Positions 41,266 through 48,810 of a stretch of 64,000 bases of DNA are shown here, in pieces; position 1 is the first letter of the stretch; each line of letters opens with the position of its first letter. This DNA comes from CALMZY01 sp052033915 (GTDB taxonomy: Bacteria; Verrucomicrobiota; Kiritimatiellia; CAIQIC01; JAGNIJ01). The stretch spans positions 1 to 64,000 of the forward strand of contig JBPOJF010000004.1 in NCBI GenBank assembly GCA_052033915.1, given 5' to 3'. The notes beneath the pieces are model-generated. The model saw nothing but the letters and a program-made list of their open reading frames with translations. It did not search any database and was not told the origin of the DNA. The translations under genes and the position numbers were made by a program.

Positions 41266-42711
41266 ATGGAAATTGTTTTCCGATGTACCGGATGTGGAAA
41301 GAAACTCATTACTGAAGAGTCGGGGCAGGGCTTGATAGCGGATTGTCCCGCGTGCGGGGCGGCGGTCACTATTCCGGTTCCGATCGCCAAAGCGCCCTCC
41401 ACAAAGCGCATTGTGCGTGTTCCCAAGGGAGCGGGAGCGAACGCGCAGCCCGATACCACGGGCGTAACGCCGCCCGGCGTGGACGCGAATCCCGCGACCG
41501 AGCCGGAGACCGCGGCGTCGCCGGTGTCCGTGACTCTGTTTCCCGAGCGGCCGCACAACCTGGAAATTGTTGTCGGCTGGATTTGTGTTGTCGTCGGCAC
41601 GATCCTCGCGCTGCTTTTGCCGAAGACGCCGCTTCTTTACCTGACTTTCTTCGCGGGCGCATTCCTGATGTCATGCGTGTTGTTTGTCCGCCGCAAGTTT
41701 CTTCACTGGGGCGTACTTCTTCTATGCACATGCATTCCTCCGCCGCTGCTGATGAAGCAGAACATCTGGAAAAGCGCCGCGTCGTCCGCGCCGGCCGTTG
41801 TGACCGAAGCGCCGGCCCGGCATGAAGCGTCCGCGAAACCCACGAGGACGCAGAAAGTCGTCATCGACGCCCAGGGCGAAATCAAGATTGTGCCGGTGGA
41901 GGCGCCGTCGCCGGGCGCGTCGTCGAAGCTGCAGGAAGAGCCTCGCCGCGCCGTGGCCGGGAACAACGCGCCGCAGGATCCGTTTGCCGAAACCGTGAAA
42001 CAGGTCCGGGAGGCGCCGCCGCGGCACGAGCCGACAATATTGGCGGCGGAGGATCCGTACGCGGAGTTGCTCGAGAACCAGAACGATGTTCCGCCGCTGG
42101 TGCCGGAGGATGTGTTGGCTTCGACGAGGGTCGGCTGCGGTCCCGATTTCGTGTGGCAGAAGCCGTCCGCGGTGGACACGATTGTCCCCGGCCAGCCCGC
42201 GCCCGTTATGCAAGTTCCTCTGAGGGTTTACGAGGACGAAGGATTCAAGGAGACCTTCTCTCCGACCGGCCTGATGGGCAATCAGAAGGAGCTTCAGTTC
42301 GACCTGGGGTGGCGCACGGAGCCCTATGCGGGGGAGACCTGCATTCACGTGCGGTATGACGACGACGAGGATTGGGTGACGGTGGCGTGGCAGCATCCCG
42401 GTCATAACTGGGGGAATGTGCCCGGCGGCCTGGACCTTTCCAACGCGAAGAAGCTGACGTTCTGGGCCAAGGGGGAGTCGGGTACGGAAAAGGTCGAGTT
42501 CATGATCGGCATGGAGCAGGGGCAGAACGCCGTCAGCCGCGACACCCTTCGCGCGACGACCGGCGTCATCTGCCTGGAGAAGGAGTGGAAGCAGTACGAG
42601 ATCCCGATCGAGGAACTCGATCGCAGCCGCCTGATCACCGGCTTCCTATTCCGGATCGAAGGCCAGGGCCGGCGCATCACGTTCTACCTGGACAACATCC
42701 AGTACGAATAG
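41266..42711 (+). CDS. Zinc-ribbon membrane protein with carbohydrate-binding-like C-terminal domain
   Basis: The 481-residue protein has three parts. Residues 1-38 form a zinc ribbon (CTGCGKK...DCPACG). Residues about 95-160 hold three hydrophobic helices (EIVVGWICVVVGTILALLL, LYLTFFAGAFLMSCVLF and FLHWGVLLLCTCIPPPLLM). After a long Pro/Ala/Glu linker, residues about 320-481 form a beta-sandwich (KELQFDLGW, GLDLSNAKKLTFWAKGESG, ITGFLFRIEGQGRRITFYLDNIQYE) like CBM11-type or other glycan-binding modules. I do not recognise the whole protein. The layout suggests a cytoplasmic zinc ribbon tied to an external ligand-binding domain. Confidence 0.75.
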   Translation: MEIVFRCTGCGKKLITEESGQGLIADCPACGAAVTIPVPIAKAPSTKRIVRVPKGAGANAQPDTTGVTPPGVDANPATEPETAASPVSVTLFPERPHNLEIVVGWICVVVGTILALLLPKTPLLYLTFFAGAFLMSCVLFVRRKFLHWGVLLLCTCIPPPLLMKQNIWKSAASSAPAVVTEAPARHEASAKPTRTQKVVIDAQGEIKIVPVEAPSPGASSKLQEEPRRAVAGNNAPQDPFAETVKQVREAPPRHEPTILAAEDPYAELLENQNDVPPLVPEDVLASTRVGCGPDFVWQKPSAVDTIVPGQPAPVMQVPLRVYEDEGFKETFSPTGLMGNQKELQFDLGWRTEPYAGETCIHVRYDDDEDWVTVAWQHPGHNWGNVPGGLDLSNAKKLTFWAKGESGTEKVEFMIGMEQGQNAVSRDTLRATTGVICLEKEWKQYEIPIEELDRSRLITGFLFRIEGQGRRITFYLDNIQYE

Positions 42712-42793
42712 CGCGAGCGGTTTTTCCAATCCCTGGAAATTCCGGCTGGAGAATGTCCAACCTTCGGAAAACCGGGCCCGGCGCGCGGGGACG

Positions 42794-43669
42794 TTACAGC
42801 TCCTTGTTCTTGTACAGGAGCTTGCGCGCGGCGTCGGCGATCTTCCAGAACCAGCCGCCGGAGTTGTCCCAGCACTGGGCGTAGGCGAACCGCCCGAGAA
42901 TTTCCTGGAACGCCTTGTCCGATTCGGCTTTCCGGCCGAGGCTGTCGAGCGCCTTGCCCTTGATGTAGAGACACGTTCCGACATCGTTGAGCGCCCAGTA
43001 CTCCCACTCGAGACCCGCGGAAGGGAAGTCCCTCAGGGACAACTGCTGTTCCGCCGCTTTATCGGCGTAGAGTTCGATGCACTTGTTGGCGTAGGCTTCC
43101 GCCGCCAGCAGGCGGCCCTGCTTCAGCGACTCCCAGGCGCGGCCGGTCAGCGTGCTCGACTTGTAGTCTCCGTAGTCGATGTTCATGTCCATGCACTGGA
43201 TGCGGTCCTTCGCCGCGCCGGCCACCGACCAGTAGTAATCATTCTCGTCCCAGCACTGCGCAAAGGAATACTTCTTGATCAACTCGCCGTACACCAAGCG
43301 CGCGGAAATCTTGTCGCGCCGTTTCTGGAGCGAGAGGCCCTTGATGTAGAGCGCCGTGGCGACATCGTTGAGCGCCCAGTAATCGTTGGCCATCTCCGGA
43401 GCGGGAATTTCGCGGAGTTCCGCCTGCTGGTCGCGAGCGATCACCTCGTAGTCCTTGACGCACTGGTTGGCCAGCGCGATGGCGCGAATGTAGTCCTTCG
43501 TGTTGTACGCATCCCACGCCTTGGAAATGAGTTCGTAGGACGTGTATGTCGGCGACGTCTTCGCCCGCACCTTTCCCTTCACTTTTCCGGGCACCGCCTC
43601 CTGCGCGGATGCGGAAAAGGTAAACAGCAGGCCGGCGATCAGCAGGCATCTCAAAGATAATGCGTTCAT
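42794..43669 (-). CDS. Secreted TPR-like repeat protein
   Basis: The 291-residue protein has a signal peptide (MNALSLRCLLIAGLLFTFSASAQ) and then two homologous halves of about 120 residues. Each contains an AW-x-x-x-x-x-x-x-x-x-x-A-x-x-x-A-N-x-C motif, YWALNDV followed by YIKG, and an F-A-Q-C-W-D block. These are degenerate TPR-like helix pairs. The two cysteine blocks might form disulfides outside the cytoplasm. Function is unknown. It lies downstream of the DEAD-box gene on the same strand after 141 bases containing a hairpin. Confidence 0.72.
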   Translation of the reverse strand: MNALSLRCLLIAGLLFTFSASAQEAVPGKVKGKVRAKTSPTYTSYELISKAWDAYNTKDYIRAIALANQCVKDYEVIARDQQAELREIPAPEMANDYWALNDVATALYIKGLSLQKRRDKISARLVYGELIKKYSFAQCWDENDYYWSVAGAAKDRIQCMDMNIDYGDYKSSTLTGRAWESLKQGRLLAAEAYANKCIELYADKAAEQQLSLRDFPSAGLEWEYWALNDVGTCLYIKGKALDSLGRKAESDKAFQEILGRFAYAQCWDNSGGWFWKIADAARKLLYKNKEL

Positions 43670-43730
43670 GGCAATTCCCCCTGATAAATAGAATGTCTAC
43701 CATAATACGGTCTGGGTGGCAACCGGGTTG

Positions 43731-43759
43731 GGACCGGGTCCAGACAGAGGTCCCGGTCC
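43731..43759. terminator. 8-bp hairpin between helicase and TPR-like genes
   Basis: GGACCGGG and CCCGGTCC are separated by 13 bases. There is no T-run on either side, so it could be a weak or Rho-assisted terminator or a leader structure of the TPR-like gene. Confidence 0.3.
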
Positions 43760-43810
43760 GATCGGAACCCGCGGGAATGGAAACGCGACTTTGGACCTTG
43801 GATTTGGTCG

Positions 43811-45277
43811 CTACCGTCTCGGCCTGCGGCTTCGCGGAGGGCGGCCCCTGCCGCCGCCGGGGCGACGACGAGGCGAAGGCTTGGGACGGAGCGGCTGGCT
43901 GTGGGCGAGCGCGGGCGAGGGTTCGATCAGTTCCGGCTCCGGCTGCGTGCACTTGAGATCGTGTCCAAGATATTTCTCGATGCGCGGAATCCAGAACGCG
44001 TCGTCCTCGCAGGCGAAACTGATCGAAACGCCCGACGCGCCCGCGCGCCCGGTGCGGCCGATGCGATGCACGTAATCCTCGGGGTCGTCCGGCAGGTTGT
44101 AGTTGATCACGTGGCCGATGCCCTCGACGTGGATGCCGCGCGCGGCGACGTCGGTGGCGACGACGACCGGGATCTTGCCGTCCTTGAAATCGCGCAGGAC
44201 GCGGATGCGTTGTTCCTGCGGCACTTCGCCGGAGAGCAGGGCGCAACGAATCCCGAGAGTCTGCAGCCGGTCCGTCAGCGCGCGCGCCTCGTCGCGGCGG
44301 TTCGCGAAGATCAGGGTTGATTGCTTGCACCGCTTGGTCAGCAGGTTGTAGAGCAGGTTGAATTTTTCGGCCCCGGTGATGATGTACGTCACCTGCTCGA
44401 CCGATTGGCCCTCCACGTGTTCCGGCTCGATCTCGACCATGACCGGGTCGCGGGTCCACTGCGCGGTGAGCTTCAGAACCAGATCGGTCAGGGTCGCGCT
44501 GAACAGCAGCGTCTGGCGCTCGGACTTCGGCGGCGTAGCGCGGACGATGCGCCGCACGTCCGGGATGAAGCCCATGTCCAGCATGCGGTCCGCCTCGTCG
44601 ATGACCAGCACCTCGACGTGGTTGAGGTGCAGAATGCGCCGCTGGTGGAAATCGAGGAGGCGGCCGGGTGTCGCGACCATCACGTCGATCGTCTTGTTGA
44701 CGAGTTGTTTCTGCTGCTTGTCGTAGTCCACGCCGCCGAAGACCGCCATCGTGTTGAACGGACAGTAGCGGCCGATGGCCTGCGCCTCCTGCGCGATCTG
44801 CATGACCAGCTCGCGCGTCGGCGCGAGGATCAGGACGCGCGGGGCGCCGGCGCGGCGGCCCTGGGGCAGGGGGTTGCGAAGCATTCGCGTGAACACGCTG
44901 ATCAGGAACGCGGCGGTCTTACCGGTGCCGGTCTGCGCGCGCCCGGCCGCGTCCGCGCCCTGGATCGTCTTCGGGAGGATCGCCGCCTGGATCGGCGTGC
45001 AATACTGGAAGCCCAGGTCGGCGATCGCGTGCATGATCTCCACGGGCAGGTTGAGATCGTGAAAGCGGGTCGCGCCTTCCTTCGGCGGCGTCTGGAACGC
45101 CGACGGGTCCCACGGCTTCTGCGGGGGCGGCGGTTTCGGCGGGCGTCCGCCGTGATGCGCCGGCGGCTTGGAGCGACCCCGCCGGGGCTCGTTGCGCCGG
45201 CGGCGAACGGGCTTTTCGGGGGAGGCGGCGGGTTTCTTCAGCCGGTCCCGGATATTCTTGATGATGTGTTGCAACAT
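43811..45277 (-). CDS. DEAD-box RNA helicase, RhlB-like
   Basis: The 488-residue protein has a basic, Pro/Arg-rich N-terminal extension (about 75 residues), then the helicase core: Q-motif region CTPIQAA, AQTGTGKT, APTRELVMQ, DEAD, SAT, IFANRRDEA, VATDVAARGIH and YVHRIGRTGRAG. The YDKQQKQL segment, the ending NYNLPDDPEDYVH and CEDDAFWIP are closest to RhlB. A second basic tail follows. It probably remodels RNA during decay or ribosome assembly. The start at 45277 (MLQHIIKN) lacks a ribosome-binding site. 45304 is an alternative. Confidence 0.88.
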   Translation of the reverse strand: MLQHIIKNIRDRLKKPAASPEKPVRRRRNEPRRGRSKPPAHHGGRPPKPPPPQKPWDPSAFQTPPKEGATRFHDLNLPVEIMHAIADLGFQYCTPIQAAILPKTIQGADAAGRAQTGTGKTAAFLISVFTRMLRNPLPQGRRAGAPRVLILAPTRELVMQIAQEAQAIGRYCPFNTMAVFGGVDYDKQQKQLVNKTIDVMVATPGRLLDFHQRRILHLNHVEVLVIDEADRMLDMGFIPDVRRIVRATPPKSERQTLLFSATLTDLVLKLTAQWTRDPVMVEIEPEHVEGQSVEQVTYIITGAEKFNLLYNLLTKRCKQSTLIFANRRDEARALTDRLQTLGIRCALLSGEVPQEQRIRVLRDFKDGKIPVVVATDVAARGIHVEGIGHVINYNLPDDPEDYVHRIGRTGRAGASGVSISFACEDDAFWIPRIEKYLGHDLKCTQPEPELIEPSPALAHSQPLRPKPSPRRRPGGGRGRPPRSRRPRR

Positions 45278-45360
45278 GGACTTCGGGCTACAGACTAGCG
45301 GCATTTGGCGGAGTCACAAGGCAAAAACCGAGGACAACGAGGACGAGAGCGATGGGGGGA

Positions 45361-46353
45361 TCACAGTCCCATCAGCGGGACTTCCGCGTTGAGGGCGGGG
45401 GAGGCGGCGAAAAACGCGTCCGCGCGCTCGCGCACGGCGTCGAGTGTCGGCGCGTTCTGCACCGCCGTGTAGAAGCTGTGGCCGAACTGGAAGTTGCGGG
45501 CGTAGTACTCGGTGAAAATCTTGATGCGGCGGATGGCGATTTCCGGTTCGAAATCCTCGCAAAGGTAATCGAACAACCGGCGCCAGACGTCGGCGTGGTC
45601 GATGTTCAGCGATGGGTTCCACGACGCGAACACCCACGGCTGCGCCGCGGCCATGCGGCCGATCATGAGCCCGCAGGCCGGTTTGAACAGGTCCGCGGCG
45701 TTGCGGATCGTCTCCGGCCCGGTGATATCGCCGTTGGCGATCAGCGGCAGGCGGGTCAGCGACGCCGCCCACGCGAAAAGCTCGTGCCGCGCGCGGCGCT
45801 TGAACTTGTCCTCGAAGAAGCGTGGATGAAGAACGACGGCGTCCACGCCGCTGTCCTCGAACCGCTTCATACGTTCGACGAAACGCTCTTTCCAGTCCGG
45901 CGTGTTCCGGCCCAATCGAATTTTCACGGTCAGCAGTCCGGGCCAGCGCGCGCGCGCCGTCTTCAGGACGGACTCGAGTGCCGGAAGGTTTTCGAACAAC
46001 TGACTTCCGGCGTCGAGCCGGCGGATCGCCGGCGCGTGGCATGCGAGGTTGAGGTCAATTCCGTCCGGCGCGATTTCCGACAGGCGGCCGATGACGCGGT
46101 CGAGCCGGTCCGCGTCGCGGACCATGAGCTGGTAGATCACCTTGCCCTCGATCGGGCGGCGGCGAAGGTACGGCGACTGTTGCAGGTCCTCGTTCAGGAT
46201 CTGCTTGGCCGAAAGCATCTCCGTCCAGAACGCGCCGCAGCCGCCCAACTCCCCGACCAGCCGCCGGAACGCGCTGTGCGTGATCGCCGCCAACGGCGCG
46301 CAGAAGAGCGCCGGCCGGAAGGTAACGCCGCGGAGGATGGTTTCGGAGAACAT
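45361..46353 (-). CDS. tRNA-dihydrouridine synthase family protein
   Basis: The 330-residue protein has the Dus layout: the N-terminal APLAAITHSAFRRLV flavin-binding loop, YQLMVRDADRL, DLNLACHAPAIRRLDAGSQL with the catalytic Cys, TVKIRLG, HPRFFEDKFK, and LIANGDITGPET. It reduces uridine in tRNA using FMN. Several family motifs deviate: NLACHAP for NxGCPxP, and LHPRFFED for VHGRT. The paralog class therefore cannot be named, and specificity may be altered. It is divergent from rnhA with overlapping promoters. Confidence 0.82.
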   Translation of the reverse strand: MFSETILRGVTFRPALFCAPLAAITHSAFRRLVGELGGCGAFWTEMLSAKQILNEDLQQSPYLRRRPIEGKVIYQLMVRDADRLDRVIGRLSEIAPDGIDLNLACHAPAIRRLDAGSQLFENLPALESVLKTARARWPGLLTVKIRLGRNTPDWKERFVERMKRFEDSGVDAVVLHPRFFEDKFKRRARHELFAWAASLTRLPLIANGDITGPETIRNAADLFKPACGLMIGRMAAAQPWVFASWNPSLNIDHADVWRRLFDYLCEDFEPEIAIRRIKIFTEYYARNFQFGHSFYTAVQNAPTLDAVRERADAFFAASPALNAEVPLMGL

Positions 46354-46359
46354 GCGCCG

Positions 46360-46388
46360 ACTGTACCGTATTTTTTTAATGCTTGGAA
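46360..46388 (-). promoter_or_regulatory. Leaderless promoter of the dus gene
   Basis: Minus strand: TTCCAA, a 17-base spacer and TACAGT, then exactly 6 bases to the ATG at 46353. The predicted start of transcription coincides with the start codon. Confidence 0.55.
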
Positions 46389-46389
46389 T

Positions 46390-46417
46390 TTGATCCCGCC
46401 GCCCGCTCTGCGATACT
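46390..46417 (+). promoter_or_regulatory. Leaderless promoter of rnhA
   Basis: TTGATC, a 16-base spacer with an extended TGC, and GATACT, then 6 bases to the ATG at 46424. It lies back-to-back with the dus promoter in a 70-base gap. Confidence 0.55.
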
Positions 46418-46423
46418 CCCGCG

Positions 46424-46954
46424 ATGCTCAGTTCTTCCGGCGAGATCGCGATCTACACGGACGGCGCGTGCCGGGCCAATCCCGGGCCCGGCGGTTACGG
46501 CATCGTCCTGATCGCCGACGGCCGGCGGCGGGAAATTTCCGGCGGCTTCCGCAAGACCACCAACAACCGCATGGAGCTGTTCTCCGTGATCCGCGCCCTG
46601 CGCGAGTTGGGCCGGCCGCACGGCCCGGTGACGGTGTACAGCGACTCGCAGTACGTCGTGAACATGATCAACGGCGGCTATGCCCGGCAATGGAAGCGCA
46701 ACGGCTGGAAGCGCAGCGGCGGCAAGGACCCGGTATTGAATTCCGATCTGTGGAGCGAGCTGCTGGACCTGTGCGCGGCGCACGAGGCGAAGTTCGTCTG
46801 GGTGCGCGGCCACGCCGACAACAAGGAAAACTCGCGCTGCGACGAACTGGCCGTCGCGGCCCGGCAGGCCGCCGACCTGCCCGTGGACGAGGGATACGAA
46901 AAGCCGGCTGCGCCCGCGCCGCCGACGCAGTTGTCGCTATTCGATGGAATGTAG
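46424..46954 (+). CDS. rnhA: Ribonuclease HI
   Basis: The 176-residue protein has the four acidic catalytic residues in their usual contexts: YTDGACRANPGPGGYG, NRMELFSVIRAL, VYSDSQYVVN and the C-terminal Asp of SRCDELA, with the conserved His in VRGHADN. It cleaves the RNA strand of RNA:DNA hybrids. The catalytic domain spans about 1-150. A Pro/Ala-rich tail of about 25 residues ends in QLSLFDGM, which resembles a clamp-binding-type peptide (QLSLF fits the QxxLF pattern). That would target it to the DNA polymerase sliding clamp. Confidence 0.93.
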   Translation: MLSSSGEIAIYTDGACRANPGPGGYGIVLIADGRRREISGGFRKTTNNRMELFSVIRALRELGRPHGPVTVYSDSQYVVNMINGGYARQWKRNGWKRSGGKDPVLNSDLWSELLDLCAAHEAKFVWVRGHADNKENSRCDELAVAARQAADLPVDEGYEKPAAPAPPTQLSLFDGM

Positions 46955-47035
46955 AAGGCGCTTCGTTTCCCGGGCGCGCCCGTGAACGGAATCCCCGCTG
47001 AATTTTCCGGCGTGACGGCGGTCGCCAGGGCCGCC

Positions 47036-48079
47036 TCAGTTTTTCGTCGCCAGCATCCCGCACGCCGCGCGGATGTCCTGGCCGCCGCTGTAGCGGCGGA
47101 GGACGGGCGCGGCGATGTGTTTGCGCAGGGCGTCGCGGAACGCGTTCAACTCGTCGCGCGACGGCGGCTTGAATGGGCCCGTCGGATCGTTGACGTCGAT
47201 CAGGTCGATCTTCACCGGCAGGCCGCGCGTGAGTTCCGCGAGTTCCACGGCGTCGCGTTCGCTCACGTTCACCCCGGAGATCATGATCCACGCCAGCGTG
47301 ACGCGGCGGCGCATCGCCGCGTGATACTCGCGCAATGCGGCGATCAGTTCGGCGGTCGGCTGTGTCTTCTCCGCGGGCAGAAGTTCCGCGCGCCGCGCGG
47401 GATTCGCCGAGGTGAGCGAGACGATCAACGAGTACTTGCGGCGCTCCCGCGTGAACCGGCGGATGCCGGCGATGATGCCGACGGTGGATACGGTGATCGA
47501 TTTCGCGTGGATCGCCATGCCGCACGGTTCGGAGAAAATCGCCGCGGCGGTCATCACGGCGTCGTAGTTCAGCATCGGCTCGCCCATGCCCATGAACACG
47601 ATGCCGCGGACGGGAAAATCGGAGTCGGCCTGGATCTGGACGACCTGGTCCACCATTTCCCACGGGGCCAGGTTCCGCCGGAAGCCCATGCGGCCGGTGG
47701 CGCAGAACACGCAGCCCAGCGGGCAACCGACCTGCGAACTGACGCACACGATGTACTTCCGGTCGTCGGGCCGGTGCATGATCGGAATCCGCACGGCCTC
47801 GAATAGGTCGCCGTTCTCGCCACGGAACAGGTACTTGGCGAAGCCGTCTGACGGCGAAACGGTCTTCTCGATCCGCTCGATGTTCGGGATATGCGTCAGT
47901 TCCCGGACGCGATGGAGGACCGCGGCGGGAAGGCCGGGTTGCGGGTCGGGCCATTGGCCGCGGCGCAGGACCGAGGCCTGAATCCGGCGCGCCGCGCGCG
48001 GTTTCAGACCGGCCTGCGCGAGGGCCGCGCACAGGCCCTCCGCGGTGAAATTCTTCAATAAAACAGGGGCGCCCCGCAT
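47036..48079 (-). CDS. rlmN: Radical SAM rRNA/tRNA adenine-C2 methyltransferase (RlmN family)
   Basis: The 347-residue protein has the radical-SAM cluster motif CPLGCVFCATG (CxxxCxxC), preceded by VCVSSQVG, then the SAM-binding GIVFMGMGEPMLNYD, the STVGIIAGI block and the IDLIDVNDPTG strand. The C-terminal active-site Cys lies in AACGMLAT. RlmN methylates A2503 of 23S rRNA and A37 of some tRNAs. Some segments are divergent (MISGVNVSERD, RRYSGGQDI), so the exact target is inferred. The start at 48079 follows a leaderless promoter. Confidence 0.85.
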   Translation of the reverse strand: MRGAPVLLKNFTAEGLCAALAQAGLKPRAARRIQASVLRRGQWPDPQPGLPAAVLHRVRELTHIPNIERIEKTVSPSDGFAKYLFRGENGDLFEAVRIPIMHRPDDRKYIVCVSSQVGCPLGCVFCATGRMGFRRNLAPWEMVDQVVQIQADSDFPVRGIVFMGMGEPMLNYDAVMTAAAIFSEPCGMAIHAKSITVSTVGIIAGIRRFTRERRKYSLIVSLTSANPARRAELLPAEKTQPTAELIAALREYHAAMRRRVTLAWIMISGVNVSERDAVELAELTRGLPVKIDLIDVNDPTGPFKPPSRDELNAFRDALRKHIAAPVLRRYSGGQDIRAACGMLATKN

Positions 48080-48086
48080 GCAAGGG

Positions 48087-48115
48087 ACTTTAGCCGAAAG
48101 CCGGACGCCGCGCAA
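48087..48115 (-). promoter_or_regulatory. Leaderless promoter of rlmN
   Basis: Minus strand: TTGCGC, a 17-base spacer and TAAAGT, then 7 bases to the ATG at 48079. No Shine-Dalgarno is present. Confidence 0.55.
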
Positions 48116-48133
48116 AGAACGGCACAAAATTTG

Positions 48134-48161
48134 TTGCAATCCCCTGGAATAACAATAAATT
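48134..48161 (+). promoter_or_regulatory. Putative promoter of the RRM protein gene
   Basis: TTGCAA, a 16-base spacer and TAAATT. It lies in a notably AT-rich patch and would give a leader of about 150 bases, in contrast to the leaderless genes around it. Confidence 0.4.
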
Positions 48162-48231
48162 TCTCACTGCTAGTAGAGAGAGCGTCGATAGTGAGATGGT
48201 AGATTGTCAGTCGCCCGAGTTTGCTTCGGTT

Positions 48232-48271
48232 GGTGACGATCTGAAACCCGAACGAGTCGGGAACGGTCACC
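48232..48271 (+). promoter_or_regulatory. Structured leader of the RRM protein gene
   Basis: A 6-bp outer stem GGTGAC/GTCACC encloses a 5-bp stem CCCGA/TCGGG with a 5-base loop. It ends 44 bases before the start codon. Leaders of this kind can thermoregulate or autoregulate RNA-binding-protein genes. Confidence 0.4.
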
Positions 48272-48315
48272 GAAACTCCCTCACGCAGCAGAAAGAAGAA
48301 GAGTAGGTAAGTTAT

Positions 48316-48624
48316 ATGGCTACAAAGCTATATGTCGGTAATCTGTCGTTTCAGACCACTGAAGGCGATCTTCAGCGTTTGTTTGAGCAGGCAGGCCGTG
48401 TAGTGAGCTGCAGTATCATCATGGACAAGTTCACGAACAAGTCTCGTGGATTTGGTTTCGTGGAAATGAGCAGCCAGGAAGAGGCGACCAAGGCAATCAG
48501 CGACTTCAACGGCAAAGACTTCGACGGTCGTGCCTTGACGGTCAACGAGGCCAAGCCCCGTGAAGAGCGTCCCCGCGGTAGTTTCGGCGGCGGCGGGTAC
48601 GGCGGCGGCCGCGATCGGCGCTAA
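48316..48624 (+). CDS. Single-RRM RNA-binding protein with Gly-rich tail
   Basis: The 102-residue protein has an RNA-recognition motif with RNP2 KLYVGNLSF at residues 4-12 and RNP1 KSRGFGFVEM near 38-47, then a short Gly/Arg tail (RPRGSFGGGGYGGGRDRR). Bacterial RRM proteins of this size occur in cyanobacteria, Bacteroidetes and PVC bacteria, and some are cold-induced RNA chaperones. A long structured leader and a strong terminator indicate a single, highly expressed and regulated gene. Codon use looks less GC-biased near the start than in its neighbours. Confidence 0.93.
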   Translation: MATKLYVGNLSFQTTEGDLQRLFEQAGRVVSCSIIMDKFTNKSRGFGFVEMSSQEEATKAISDFNGKDFDGRALTVNEAKPREERPRGSFGGGGYGGGRDRR

Positions 48625-48649
48625 TTATAGACTTTAGCGTTTGATGGAA

Positions 48650-48684
48650 CAGGGCGTCCCGAAAGGGGCGCCCTGTTCTTTTTT
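48650..48684 (+). terminator. Intrinsic terminator after the RRM gene
   Basis: An 11-bp stem CAGGGCGTCCC/GGGGCGCCCTG with one G-U pair and a GAAA tetraloop is followed by TTCTTTTTT. It begins 25 bases after the stop codon. Confidence 0.9.
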
Positions 48685-48771
48685 GCGCCGCGAGTCCTGG
48701 TTGTCCCGACCTCCCGGAGCCGGGGTTCCTCTGGAGGGCGCCGCCGATCAGATCACATCCTGTGTTTCTTG

Positions 48772-48800
48772 GTGACGGGGACGGGAGCGCTCCATACAAT
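48772..48800 (+). promoter_or_regulatory. Near-leaderless promoter of the Ser/Thr kinase gene
   Basis: GTGACG, a 17-base spacer and TACAAT, then 10 bases to the ATG at 48811. It argues against an upstream start at 48769, which lies inside the promoter. Confidence 0.5.
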
Positions 48801-48810
48801 TCCTGCCGAC

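Noticed and set aside
46376..46813. 145-residue minus-strand frame covering rnhA
   Set aside because: It is antisense to a gene with all four RNase H catalytic acids and has no motif of its own.
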